DNA from: JBGTLW01 sp041743835
GTDB taxonomy: Bacteria > Planctomycetota > Phycisphaerae > Phycisphaerales > Phycisphaeraceae
Reading direction: 5' to 3'
Assembly (NCBI GenBank): GCA_041743835.1
Contig: JBGTLW010000320.1
Coordinates: forward strand, 1-24,311
DNA: 24,311 bases
The translations under genes and the position numbers were made by a program. The notes below the pieces were generated by a model, which saw only the letters and a program-made list of their open reading frames with translations, had not been told where the DNA came from and did no database searches. Positions 17,101-23,652 of this stretch are shown piece by piece. Each line of letters opens with the position of its first letter. Within the stretch, counting starts at the first letter, position 1.

Positions 17101-18324
17101 CTAGCCGCGCCGCGGGTTGCGGCGGCCGGTGGGTGTGGTGTGGGAGCGGGAAGCGTCTGTGTCAATGGGGCCCGGCCGCACTTCTGGGGTGGTGGTGGGG
17201 CGGGTGCTTGCAGGCTGACCTTGCTGCCCTTGGTCTGGGCCTGCGGGTTGTGGGGGGGTGGCGGGCTGGCGGTCGTCATCCTCGGATGTGCCCTCGAGCT
17301 TGCCGAAGATCATCCGCCCGGCAGAAGTTTGCAGGGTGCTGGTCACCGAGAGCTCGATGTTTCGTCCCAGGTGCTTGCGCCCACCTTCGACCACGACCAT
17401 GGTGCCATCGTCGAGATAGCCCACGCCCTGGGTCGGTGATTCGCCGGGCTTGACCATCTTGACATTCATATGCTCGCCCGGCAGGACGACCGGCCGCATC
17501 GCCTTGGCCAGATCATTTATGTTGATGACATCCACCCCACGAAGCGACGCCACCTTGTTCAGGTTGAAATCGTTGGTCATCACCCGGGCCTGCAACTCCT
17601 GGCCCAGCGAGATCAGCTTCTGATCGACGTTGCCGCCCTCGGCCGCGCGGTCCTCGATGTGTACGTCCACCAGCGTACTTTCCTGGAGCTTGGCCAGCAC
17701 ATCCAACCCACGCCTGCCCCGCGCACGCTTGAGTTTGTCGGAGGAGTCTGCGATGAGCTGCAACTCGTCGAGCACGAACTTGGGCACCATCAGCGTGCCC
17801 TGCATCACGCGGGTCTCGATGATGTCGAGGATGCGGCCATCCACGATGACGGAGGTATCCAGCAGCGTGGGGCGATTGCCCCGGATCTGCTTGGCGAACT
17901 CGACGTAAGGGATGACGAAGCGGAAGTCGTCTTTGGTCTGGAGCACCATGCTGATCCCGACATAACAGGTGATGATGCCCACCAGCACGTAGGCTCCCTG
18001 CATCAGGTTGCTGAAGGCGAGTTGGTCTTCTGGATTGGTCGGGGCGAAGATCAGGCCGATGAGTCCGATGGGGAAGGACAGGGCATAGGCCCCAACCAGC
18101 CCGCCGATGAGTCCGAGGAACACGCCGGAGAGCGCCGACAGGCGCTTGCGCCGGGTGCCCGCGTCGATGGCAACAATGATGAGCGCGATGGCGACGGCAC
18201 CACCGAGCATCAGGACGGTTTCCGTGAAGCCCAGCCGCTTCTCGACCTGAAAGGGCAGCACGTAGAGCGCGGTGACTGTGGCGACCAGCAGCACGAAGGC
18301 GCCGCGAAGAATCTGGAGGATCAT
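17101..18324 (-). CDS. PIN/TRAM domain membrane protein (YacL-like)
   Basis: A 407-residue protein. The ATG at 18324 (MILQILRG) has GGGAAA about 10 nt upstream; the open frame continues 26 codons further, but that extension is not family-like. About four membrane helices come first (FVLLVATVTALYVLPF, TVLMLGGAVAIALIIVA, LSGVFLGLIGGLVGAY, LMQGAYVLVGIITCYVG). A PIN nuclease-fold domain follows with its acidic residues in LLDTSVIVDGRILDI, PKFVLDELQ and VMTNDFNLNK, then a TRAM RNA-binding domain (GEHMNVKMVKPGESPTQGVG, DGTMVVVEGGRKHLG). B. subtilis YacL has this layout. The domain suggests RNA binding or cleavage at the membrane, but the natural substrate is unknown. The last ~60 residues are a Pro/Thr/Gln-rich, probably disordered tail. 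Confidence 0.9.
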   Translation of the reverse strand: MILQILRGAFVLLVATVTALYVLPFQVEKRLGFTETVLMLGGAVAIALIIVAIDAGTRRKRLSALSGVFLGLIGGLVGAYALSFPIGLIGLIFAPTNPEDQLAFSNLMQGAYVLVGIITCYVGISMVLQTKDDFRFVIPYVEFAKQIRGNRPTLLDTSVIVDGRILDIIETRVMQGTLMVPKFVLDELQLIADSSDKLKRARGRRGLDVLAKLQESTLVDVHIEDRAAEGGNVDQKLISLGQELQARVMTNDFNLNKVASLRGVDVININDLAKAMRPVVLPGEHMNVKMVKPGESPTQGVGYLDDGTMVVVEGGRKHLGRNIELSVTSTLQTSAGRMIFGKLEGTSEDDDRQPATPPQPAGPDQGQQGQPASTRPTTTPEVRPGPIDTDASRSHTTPTGRRNPRRG

Positions 18325-18454
18325 AGTGTGTCTTTCCCGTCCAGCGGCGTGATGATGGGCTCCAATGGAGCAATAATGGGTGCTCAGCGACCAGCCGGGC
18401 ACGGGGATGTGTTGCCGCCTGTTCCAGCATACGTCCAGAACCGCTCGATGCCAA

Positions 18455-18726
18455 CCGATTTGCTACAACGCGCGCGGATTTGTACGTTGTGCGGTCTTGC
18501 CTGCGGGGTCTGTGACCCCAAGCGGGTGACCTCCTTTTCATGCCCATGCGGTTGGGGGAGCGTCGTGAGGACAGGCGGCTGGGCCCGGTGCACGGGTGGC
18601 CTTGCGAATCGGGTCAGGCCTTGACCGGAGCAGCCCTAAGTGACGGCTTCCCGGTGCCGCCGGTGTCCTGGCCGTCTGTCCACGCGACGCATCCACCCGC
18701 CCCGGTGGCATGTAATCAACGATCGG
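18455..18726 (+). other. Extended pairing around ffs: possible large-type SRP RNA with Alu-like domain
   Basis: Pairing continues well outside the 100-nt SRP core. GCGTCG (18560-18565) pairs with CGACGC (18685-18690), GCGG (18548-18551) with CCGC (18697-18700), and CATGCC (18539-18544) with GGCATG (18707-18712), with small internal loops between. Upstream lie two hairpins: ACAACG/CGTTGT (18465-18470 with 18485-18490) and CCTGC-GGGGTC/GACCCC-AA-GCGGG (18500-18526), and CCGAT (18455-18459) can pair with ATCGG (18722-18726). Together these would give an RNA of about 270 nt, the size of large bacterial SRP RNAs with an Alu domain. I did not find the Alu loop consensus with certainty. This is inference from base pairing only. 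Confidence 0.4.
18569..18668 (+). ncRNA. ffs: Signal recognition particle RNA (4.5S-like core)
   Basis: The invariant SRP helix 8 is present: GTCAGG (18613-18618), a 10-nt apical part CCTTGACCGG (18619-18628), then AGCAGCCCTAAGTGACGG, with the same spacing as in E. coli (CAGG-N10-AGCAG). The outer helix is formed by GGACA + GGCGGC (18569-18579) with GCCGCC (18656-18661) + TGTCC (18664-18668). The RNA binds Ffh and brings ribosomes making membrane proteins to FtsY. Its place just before dnaX is a common one (as in B. subtilis). The apical loop reads UGAC, which fits the rarer URRC class rather than GNAR. The ends may lie further out if the RNA is of the large type. Confidence 0.9.
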
Positions 18727-18748
18727 GATCACTTGGCCGGGGATCGCA

Positions 18749-18777
18749 TGACCGAGGGCCAACCGACCCGTTATGAT
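18749..18777 (+). promoter_or_regulatory. Candidate dnaX promoter
   Basis: TGACCG (18749-18754) and TATGAT (18772-18777) are separated by 17 bp, in the gap between ffs and dnaX. The -10 is a good match, the -35 a weak one. Transcription would start near 18784, some 64 nt before the dnaX ATG. No Shine-Dalgarno site is seen before that ATG. Confidence 0.45.
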
Positions 18778-18847
18778 GGGGGCGGGTGCTGCGCCCCGCT
18801 CATGATGTCCGCTCCCGGGCGACCGAGTTCTGACCCCCACCAATCCG

Positions 18848-20581
18848 ATGTCTTACACCGTCCTCGCCCGCCGATACCGCTCCCAGTCGTTCGACGATGT
18901 CGTCGGGCAGGAGCCTGTCGCGCGGACGCTCCGCAACGCGATCGCCTCCGACCGCGTCGCCCACGCCTACCTGTTCTGTGGCACGCGGGGTGTGGGCAAG
19001 ACATCCATGGCCCGCATCTTCGCCCGGGCGCTCAACGCCCCCGACACCATCCCCGACTGCCCGCAGCCGGCCGGCGCGACGTTCCCATCCGCCGAGGTCC
19101 AGCAGCGCATGGCCGACGCCATCATGAAGGGTGAGGACCTCAACGTCATCGAGATCGACGGCGCTTCCAACAACAAAGTCGAAGACGCACGCCAACTGAT
19201 CAGCAACGCGGGCCTCACCCCCACGAGCAACGCCCGATACAAGATCTACATCATCGACGAGGTCCACATGCTCTCCAACAGCGCGTTCAATGCGCTGCTC
19301 AAGACCATGGAGGAGCCCCCGCCACACGTCAAGTTCATCCTGTGTACCACCGAGGCGCACAAAGTCCCCGCGACCATCCACTCGCGGTGCCAGCGGTTTG
19401 ACTTCCGCAACATCCCGACGCGGCAGATCGCTGGCCACCTCAAGGCTGTGCTCGACAAGGAGGGGATTGCCGTGGACGAAGAGGTGATATTCCAGCTTGC
19501 GCTGCTTGGCAACGGCTCGATGCGTGATGCGCTATCGCTGATGGATCGGCTCATCGCCACCGGGGAGTCCCCGGTCACTCTGCAAACGCTGGAGGATATG
19601 CTGGGCCTGCCCGCGCAGACGCTGGTCGCGGGGTGTATCGATGCGATGGCTGCGGGTGATCCAAAGGCCACGCTGGAGTCGGTCGCCGCGCTACTCAACC
19701 GCGGCATCAGTCAGGACCAACTCGTGGACGTGCTGATCGCCCGACTCAGGCACCTGATGCTGCTTGCGGCCTGCGGTCCCGATAGCGAGCTAGTCGATCT
19801 CTCCGACGAGGCCCGCTCCGCCGCGGCCAAGCAAGCGCAGCAGTTCGATACCGCGGCGCTGGTCCATATGATCGCCCTCTGCGAGAACCTCCAGCGGCAC
19901 GCCAAGTCTTCGACCAACCCCAGGGCCTTGCTCGATGCCACCGTGGTGCGACTGGCGCTGAGCGACAAGATGGCTGACGTCACCGCAATCCTGTCAGGAC
20001 AGGCCCGCTTGCCGGCGGGCAACGCAGCCCACGACACAAAAAAAAAAGTAGCTGATACCGCGTTTGCCAGCGATCGTGCCTCGAAGCCCCGCGTTGTGGA
20101 TTCGGCACCGGGGGACGTTGCTCCGCCGACACGCTCAGCAGCGCCGCCGCTTACTTCGCCGCCGCAAACGTCTGCTGAGGTGTGGTCAGCTTTGTGCGAC
20201 CGTGTGGGGAGCATTCCCTCCATGGCCTTTGTCGATCATCTGCGCCTCGCCGAGTTGAACCAGCACCGAGCGACCATCGAGCCCTTGCCCGGCCAGCGTG
20301 ACATGGCCCGGTTTGCCGCGACCGATCAACGCCGCAAGCGCATCTCTGATGAGTTGATGACCATTCTTGGTCGCAGGGTGGAGGTGGTGGTCCGCCAGCC
20401 AGCCGGCGCCACAGTGGAGGACGACGCGACAGACGAACCCACACCGGCGGCCGCGCGGCGGGGCGGGGTGAGCCAGATAGACCGCCGCGCCGCGATGGAA
20501 CTACCGCTCGTGCGGGACGCCATCGAGATGTTCCCCGATGCCATGCCAATCGACTTCAGAGACGAAAAGCCGCAAGGGTAG
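18848..20581 (+). CDS. dnaX: DNA polymerase III subunits tau/gamma
   Basis: A 577-residue clamp-loader ATPase that loads the sliding clamp and holds the replicase together. It begins MSYTVLARRYRSQSFDDVVG and has Walker A GTRGVGKTS (residues 45-53), Walker B IIDEVHML (near 135), the arginine-finger SRC motif (HSRCQRFDFR, near 178) and domain III to about residue 390. An Ala/Pro/Thr-rich linker and a less conserved C-terminal domain follow (SAEVWSALCDRV…, FVDHL.LAEL). The zinc module between Walker A and the DGASN motif, which normally has four Cys, keeps only one (Cys71). An A10 run at codons 397-400 could produce a gamma-like short form by slippage. It lies downstream of ffs and 171 nt upstream of ebfC, the usual dnaX-ebfC order. 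Confidence 0.95.
   Translation: MSYTVLARRYRSQSFDDVVGQEPVARTLRNAIASDRVAHAYLFCGTRGVGKTSMARIFARALNAPDTIPDCPQPAGATFPSAEVQQRMADAIMKGEDLNVIEIDGASNNKVEDARQLISNAGLTPTSNARYKIYIIDEVHMLSNSAFNALLKTMEEPPPHVKFILCTTEAHKVPATIHSRCQRFDFRNIPTRQIAGHLKAVLDKEGIAVDEEVIFQLALLGNGSMRDALSLMDRLIATGESPVTLQTLEDMLGLPAQTLVAGCIDAMAAGDPKATLESVAALLNRGISQDQLVDVLIARLRHLMLLAACGPDSELVDLSDEARSAAAKQAQQFDTAALVHMIALCENLQRHAKSSTNPRALLDATVVRLALSDKMADVTAILSGQARLPAGNAAHDTKKKVADTAFASDRASKPRVVDSAPGDVAPPTRSAAPPLTSPPQTSAEVWSALCDRVGSIPSMAFVDHLRLAELNQHRATIEPLPGQRDMARFAATDQRRKRISDELMTILGRRVEVVVRQPAGATVEDDATDEPTPAAARRGGVSQIDRRAAMELPLVRDAIEMFPDAMPIDFRDEKPQG
19990..20020. repeat. Two abutting palindromes in dnaX, just upstream of the A10 run
   Basis: CCTGTC-AG-GACAGG (19990-20003) and GCCCGC-TTGCCG-GCGGGC (20003-20020) share one base and lie 17 nt before the A-run. 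They are read in frame as LSGQARLPAG in the linker after domain III. They could form hairpins in the nascent RNA and promote slippage, or could simply be an inserted repeat tolerated in a linker. Confidence 0.6.
20038..20047 (+). promoter_or_regulatory. A10 slippage site in dnaX (predicted gamma-subunit frameshift)
   Basis: Ten consecutive A residues cover the end of codon 397 and the three Lys codons 398-400. Gaining one A (or a -1 ribosomal shift) gives Ser-Ser-stop (TGA at 20053-20055; product about 402 residues). Losing one A (or +1) gives TAG directly (20049-20051; 400 residues). Either way the protein would end right after domain III, like gamma in E. coli or Thermus. Thermus dnaX makes gamma by transcriptional slippage on an A-run; E. 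coli uses A AAA AAG. Confidence 0.65.
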
Positions 20582-20620
20582 CCGCCTACGCGAGATGCGT
20601 TTGCGGCGGGCGAAGGTTTG

Positions 20621-20717
20621 AACCGCCAAGACACCGAGAGCGCCAAGTCAAAGTCGGTATTTATTGGATTGATTTTATGAAAATGCCTTCCTTGGCGATC
20701 TCCGCGTCTTAGCAGTT
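20621..20717. repeat. Imperfect 27-bp inverted repeat (palindromic intergenic element)
   Basis: The left arm 20621-20647 (contains AACCGCCAAGACACCGAG) and right arm 20691-20717 match as reverse complements at 22 of 27 positions, around a 43-nt AT-rich spacer. Repeats built on ACCGCCAAGACgCC…GCCAAG are common between genes in planctomycetes and other bacteria (recalled, not checked). It fills most of the 171-nt dnaX-ebfC gap. Arm divergence suggests an old copy. Confidence 0.75.
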
Positions 20718-20752
20718 ATTCAGAAATCTCAGTATTGAAATGAGGTGTTGTC

Positions 20753-21142
20753 ATGTTTGATCAGATGAAGCAGATGAAGCAACTGATGTCGCTGTTAGGC
20801 AATGCCGACCAGATGAAGCAGCAGATGGAAGCGATGCAGGACAGCCTGGCACGCAAGTCCGTGACAGCCGAGGCAGGGGCCGGCGCGGTCCGCGTGACGG
20901 TCAACGGCAAGTTCGAGGTAACCCATCTGGCGATTGACCCCGTCATGCTTACCGCTTTGACGGGAGAAGGTGAACAGGCGGACAAAGCAATGGTCGAAGA
21001 CCTCATCGCGGCCGCGGTCAACGAGGGGATTCGCAGGGCGCAGGAGCTCGCGCGTGACGAGATGATGAAGCTGACCGGCGGCATGGGCATGCCCGACCTC
21101 TCAAACCTCACCGGCCTCCCCGGTCTCCCCGGAAACCCCTGA
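20753..21142 (+). CDS. ebfC: YbaB/EbfC family nucleoid-associated protein
   Basis: A 129-residue protein with the family layout: an N-terminal coiled coil rich in Met, Gln and Lys (MFDQMKQMKQLMSLLG, QMKQQMEAMQDSLAR), the beta-strand region TAEAGAGAVRVTVNGKFEV, and the helix AAAVNEGIRRAQELARDEMM, ending in a Gly/Pro/Leu-rich tail. EbfC forms dimers that bind DNA and shape the nucleoid. GAGG lies 7 nt upstream of the ATG at 20753. It follows dnaX, its usual partner. The third member of that cluster, recR, is not found downstream, where a metal ATPase lies instead. Confidence 0.92.
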   Translation: MFDQMKQMKQLMSLLGNADQMKQQMEAMQDSLARKSVTAEAGAGAVRVTVNGKFEVTHLAIDPVMLTALTGEGEQADKAMVEDLIAAAVNEGIRRAQELARDEMMKLTGGMGMPDLSNLTGLPGLPGNP

Positions 21143-21193
21143 ACCCTCGGCAGCAGCAGCGACAAAATGGAATAGCGCAGAAAGCGTGCCTTG

Positions 21194-23572
21194 ATGACAA
21201 CCGACCCACAAGACCAAGGCAACGAAGCGTCGGTTGTGCAGGCCGGGGTGCTTGATGCCCGCGTCGATGAGGACGGCAAGACGCTGCGCATTGCCTTCGA
21301 CCCCGATCAGATGACTGATGAGCGGGCTGTGCTGCTGGCTGAGCAGCTTCGTTCGCCGAGTGAGCCACGCTTCCGACGATCCCCGCTTCGACTGAACGGT
21401 CGAGCGTGTGAAGCGGCAGCGGATCGGCTGGCGCGGAAGACAGAAAAACTCACCGGCGTTCGCCACGCAACCGCCAGTTTCAATGCCGGGATGATGACGG
21501 TGACGTTCGATGGCTCGGTGCTTCCTGCCGACGAACTGCTGGCAAGAGTCCGCAGCACGGGGGCATCGGTCGAGCCTTACAAGCCCGGCGATGGTGAGGA
21601 TGTGCGGCCAACGCACGGGCTTGCGCTGATCCGCTACTGGTTTATGGGCGACCGCTTAGCCATCATTTTTGTGGCATGCACACTGGTGGCGCTTCTATTG
21701 GGATGGCTCGGGCCACGCTTCGGCTTGCCGCGCGGGTTCTCGCTCCTCAGTTTTGCCATCGCGTACATCACCGGCGGTTCCTTCGCGATCCGGTCCGCAT
21801 GGCAGTCTCTGCGGCAGTGGACGATCGACGTGGACCTCTTGATGATCCTGGCTGCGCTTGGGGCCGCGTACGTCGGCAATGCCCTCGAGGGCGCGATGCT
21901 GCTGTTCCTCTTTTCACTTTCCAACGTCCTGCAATCCTACGCCATGGATCGTACCCGGCGCGCGATCAAGTCCCTGATGAAGCTCCGGCCCGCGCAGGCA
22001 TTGACAAAGCGCAACGGCACCACCCAACTGCTACCCATCGAGCAACTTGTGGTCGGTGACCGTGTGGTTGTTCGGCCGGGCGAGAGCATTCCTCTTGATG
22101 GAACCATTGTCGAGGGTGAAAGCGCGATCGACGAATCGTCATTGACCGGAGAGTCGATGCCGGTGCAGCGAGGTGTCGGCCAAGCGGTGTTCGCTGCAAC
22201 CATCAATCAGACCGGCGGGCTGGAGATCAGCGTTTCCCATCTGGCCCGAGATTCCACCATTTCCAAGCTCATCCAGTTGGTGGAAGTCGCACAGAGTGAG
22301 AAGGCGAAAACGCAGCGCTTTCTGGACCGCGCCAGCCAGTACTACGCCGTCTCGGTGATCGTTTTCACGTTGCTGCTGATGGTGGCGCCCCCATTGCTTT
22401 CATTTGAGGGGTTCACCGAATCCTTCTACCGAGCGATCACGGTGATGGTTGTGGCATCGCCGTGTGCATTGATCATCTCAACGCCCGCGTCGATACTCTC
22501 GGCCATCGGCGGGGCGGCACGCAGGGGTGTCCTTTTCAAAGGCGGCGCACACCTCGAGCGCGCAGCGACGGTGAAAGTTGTGGCGCTCGACAAGACGGGG
22601 ACTCTGACCATCGGCAAGCCCCGGGTCACAGACATCGTCGCGGGCGAGGTCACAGTAGCAGCGGGGGAAGCGCTGAGCGCGGAGGCCCGTGAGATGGTGC
22701 GATTGACCGCATCGGTGGAGAGCAAGTCTGAGCACCCGCTTGCCCGGGCTGTCTTGCAGTTCGCTGCCGCGACCGGGGTTGAACCGGCTGATTGTGTCGC
22801 GTTTCAGTCGGTCTCGGGCCAGGGTGCCAGCGCCAGGGTCGGGCAGGAGCGCATCGCGGTAGGAAGCCTCAAGTTCTTCGCTGGGTACCACATGTCGGGT
22901 CTTGACCGAGTCTTACCTACCATCCTGCGTTTGCAGGACCAGGGCAAGACATGCATCGTTGTGGCTCGCCTGCCTGATGAAGGTGTGCTGGGTAGCACTG
23001 GCGAAGTGTTGGGCGCTCTTGGTGTGGCCGATGTGCTCCGTGACAATGTGCCGCAGGTGCTCGATGCCCTCCGCGCGATCGGCATCAAACGGATCGTGAT
23101 GCTCACCGGGGACAACGCCAGGGTCGCGAAAGCCATTGCGATGCAAGCCGGGGTCGATGAGTACCACGCCGACCTCATGCCCGCGCAAAAGGTGCAGTTG
23201 ATCCGCGACCTTGAAGCGATCGGCCCCGTCGCGATGATTGGTGACGGAGTGAACGACGCGCCGGCGCTCGCTGCGGCAACGATCGGGGTGGCGATGGGGG
23301 CGGCTGGCACCGATGTCGCGATGGAGACCGCGGACCTGGTGCTGATGGGTGACAACCTTGCCCGCCTGCCATTTGCCTTCGCGATCAGCCGCAAGGCAAG
23401 GCGGGTTGTGTTTCAGAACCTTGCTTTTGCGCTGAGCATCATCGTCGTGCTGGTCATCGCGGCACTCGGGTTCAACCTCCCCCTGCCGATCGGTGTCATA
23501 GGCCACGAGGGGAGCACCTTGCTGGTTGTGCTCAACGGGCTGCGGCTGCTTGTCTTCCGGCATGAGGTTTGA
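21194..23572 (+). CDS. P1B-4-type heavy-metal-transporting ATPase (Co/Fe/Zn efflux type)
   Basis: A 792-residue inner-membrane pump (ATG at 21194; a TTG directly before it is less likely). Residues about 60-120 look like an HMA ferredoxin-fold domain (GVRHATASFNAGMMTVTFDG) but lack the CxxC metal site. The core is complete: membrane helices, actuator motif SSLTGESMPV, the transport-site SPC (Cys424) in VVASPCALIIS, phosphorylation site DKTGTLT (Asp466), the HP locus around SEHPLARAV, TGDN, and hinge GDGVNDAPALA. The last helix carries HEGSTLLVVLNGLRLL (His771). SPC together with HEG[GS]T is the signature of subgroup P1B-4 (CoaT, PfeT, ZosA), which exports Co, Fe(II), or Zn. The true substrate cannot be fixed from the sequence. 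It starts 51 nt after ebfC. Confidence 0.9.
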   Translation: MTTDPQDQGNEASVVQAGVLDARVDEDGKTLRIAFDPDQMTDERAVLLAEQLRSPSEPRFRRSPLRLNGRACEAAADRLARKTEKLTGVRHATASFNAGMMTVTFDGSVLPADELLARVRSTGASVEPYKPGDGEDVRPTHGLALIRYWFMGDRLAIIFVACTLVALLLGWLGPRFGLPRGFSLLSFAIAYITGGSFAIRSAWQSLRQWTIDVDLLMILAALGAAYVGNALEGAMLLFLFSLSNVLQSYAMDRTRRAIKSLMKLRPAQALTKRNGTTQLLPIEQLVVGDRVVVRPGESIPLDGTIVEGESAIDESSLTGESMPVQRGVGQAVFAATINQTGGLEISVSHLARDSTISKLIQLVEVAQSEKAKTQRFLDRASQYYAVSVIVFTLLLMVAPPLLSFEGFTESFYRAITVMVVASPCALIISTPASILSAIGGAARRGVLFKGGAHLERAATVKVVALDKTGTLTIGKPRVTDIVAGEVTVAAGEALSAEAREMVRLTASVESKSEHPLARAVLQFAAATGVEPADCVAFQSVSGQGASARVGQERIAVGSLKFFAGYHMSGLDRVLPTILRLQDQGKTCIVVARLPDEGVLGSTGEVLGALGVADVLRDNVPQVLDALRAIGIKRIVMLTGDNARVAKAIAMQAGVDEYHADLMPAQKVQLIRDLEAIGPVAMIGDGVNDAPALAAATIGVAMGAAGTDVAMETADLVLMGDNLARLPFAFAISRKARRVVFQNLAFALSIIVVLVIAALGFNLPLPIGVIGHEGSTLLVVLNGLRLLVFRHEV

Positions 23573-23640
23573 GGTAGCCACTGAGTTGCCTGTCTAAGCC
23601 CCGCGATCACCTTGCACATCACACCCTCATGATCCGGGAT

Positions 23641-23646
23641 AAACTA
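23641..23646 (+). promoter_or_regulatory. -10 box TAAACT before the last gene
   Basis: TAAACT is followed directly by ATGGGGATG. If used as a -10, transcription would begin near the second ATG (23653), 6 nt downstream of the box, the same spacing as at cstA. This supports 23653 over 23647 as start. TTGCAC at 23612-23617 is too far upstream (23 bp) to be its -35. Confidence 0.4.
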
Positions 23647-23652
23647 TGGGGA

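Noticed and set aside
18500..18538. Hairpin followed by TTTT as an intrinsic terminator
   Set aside because: No plus-strand gene lies upstream, and the T-run is short and about 8 nt away from the stem. It fits better as part of a structured RNA 5' of ffs.
17470..18624. Plus-strand open frame (384 codons) opposite the PIN/TRAM gene and running into the ffs region
   Set aside because: Shadow of the PIN/TRAM gene: low-complexity His/Asp/Gln-rich translation, no start signal, and its end overlaps the SRP RNA core.
20038..20047. A10 run in dnaX as a mere sequencing artefact
   Set aside because: The full-length frame reads on into a plausible tau C-terminal part, and the placement at the domain III end with stops in both other frames argues for function. 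An error in run length by one cannot be excluded without reads.
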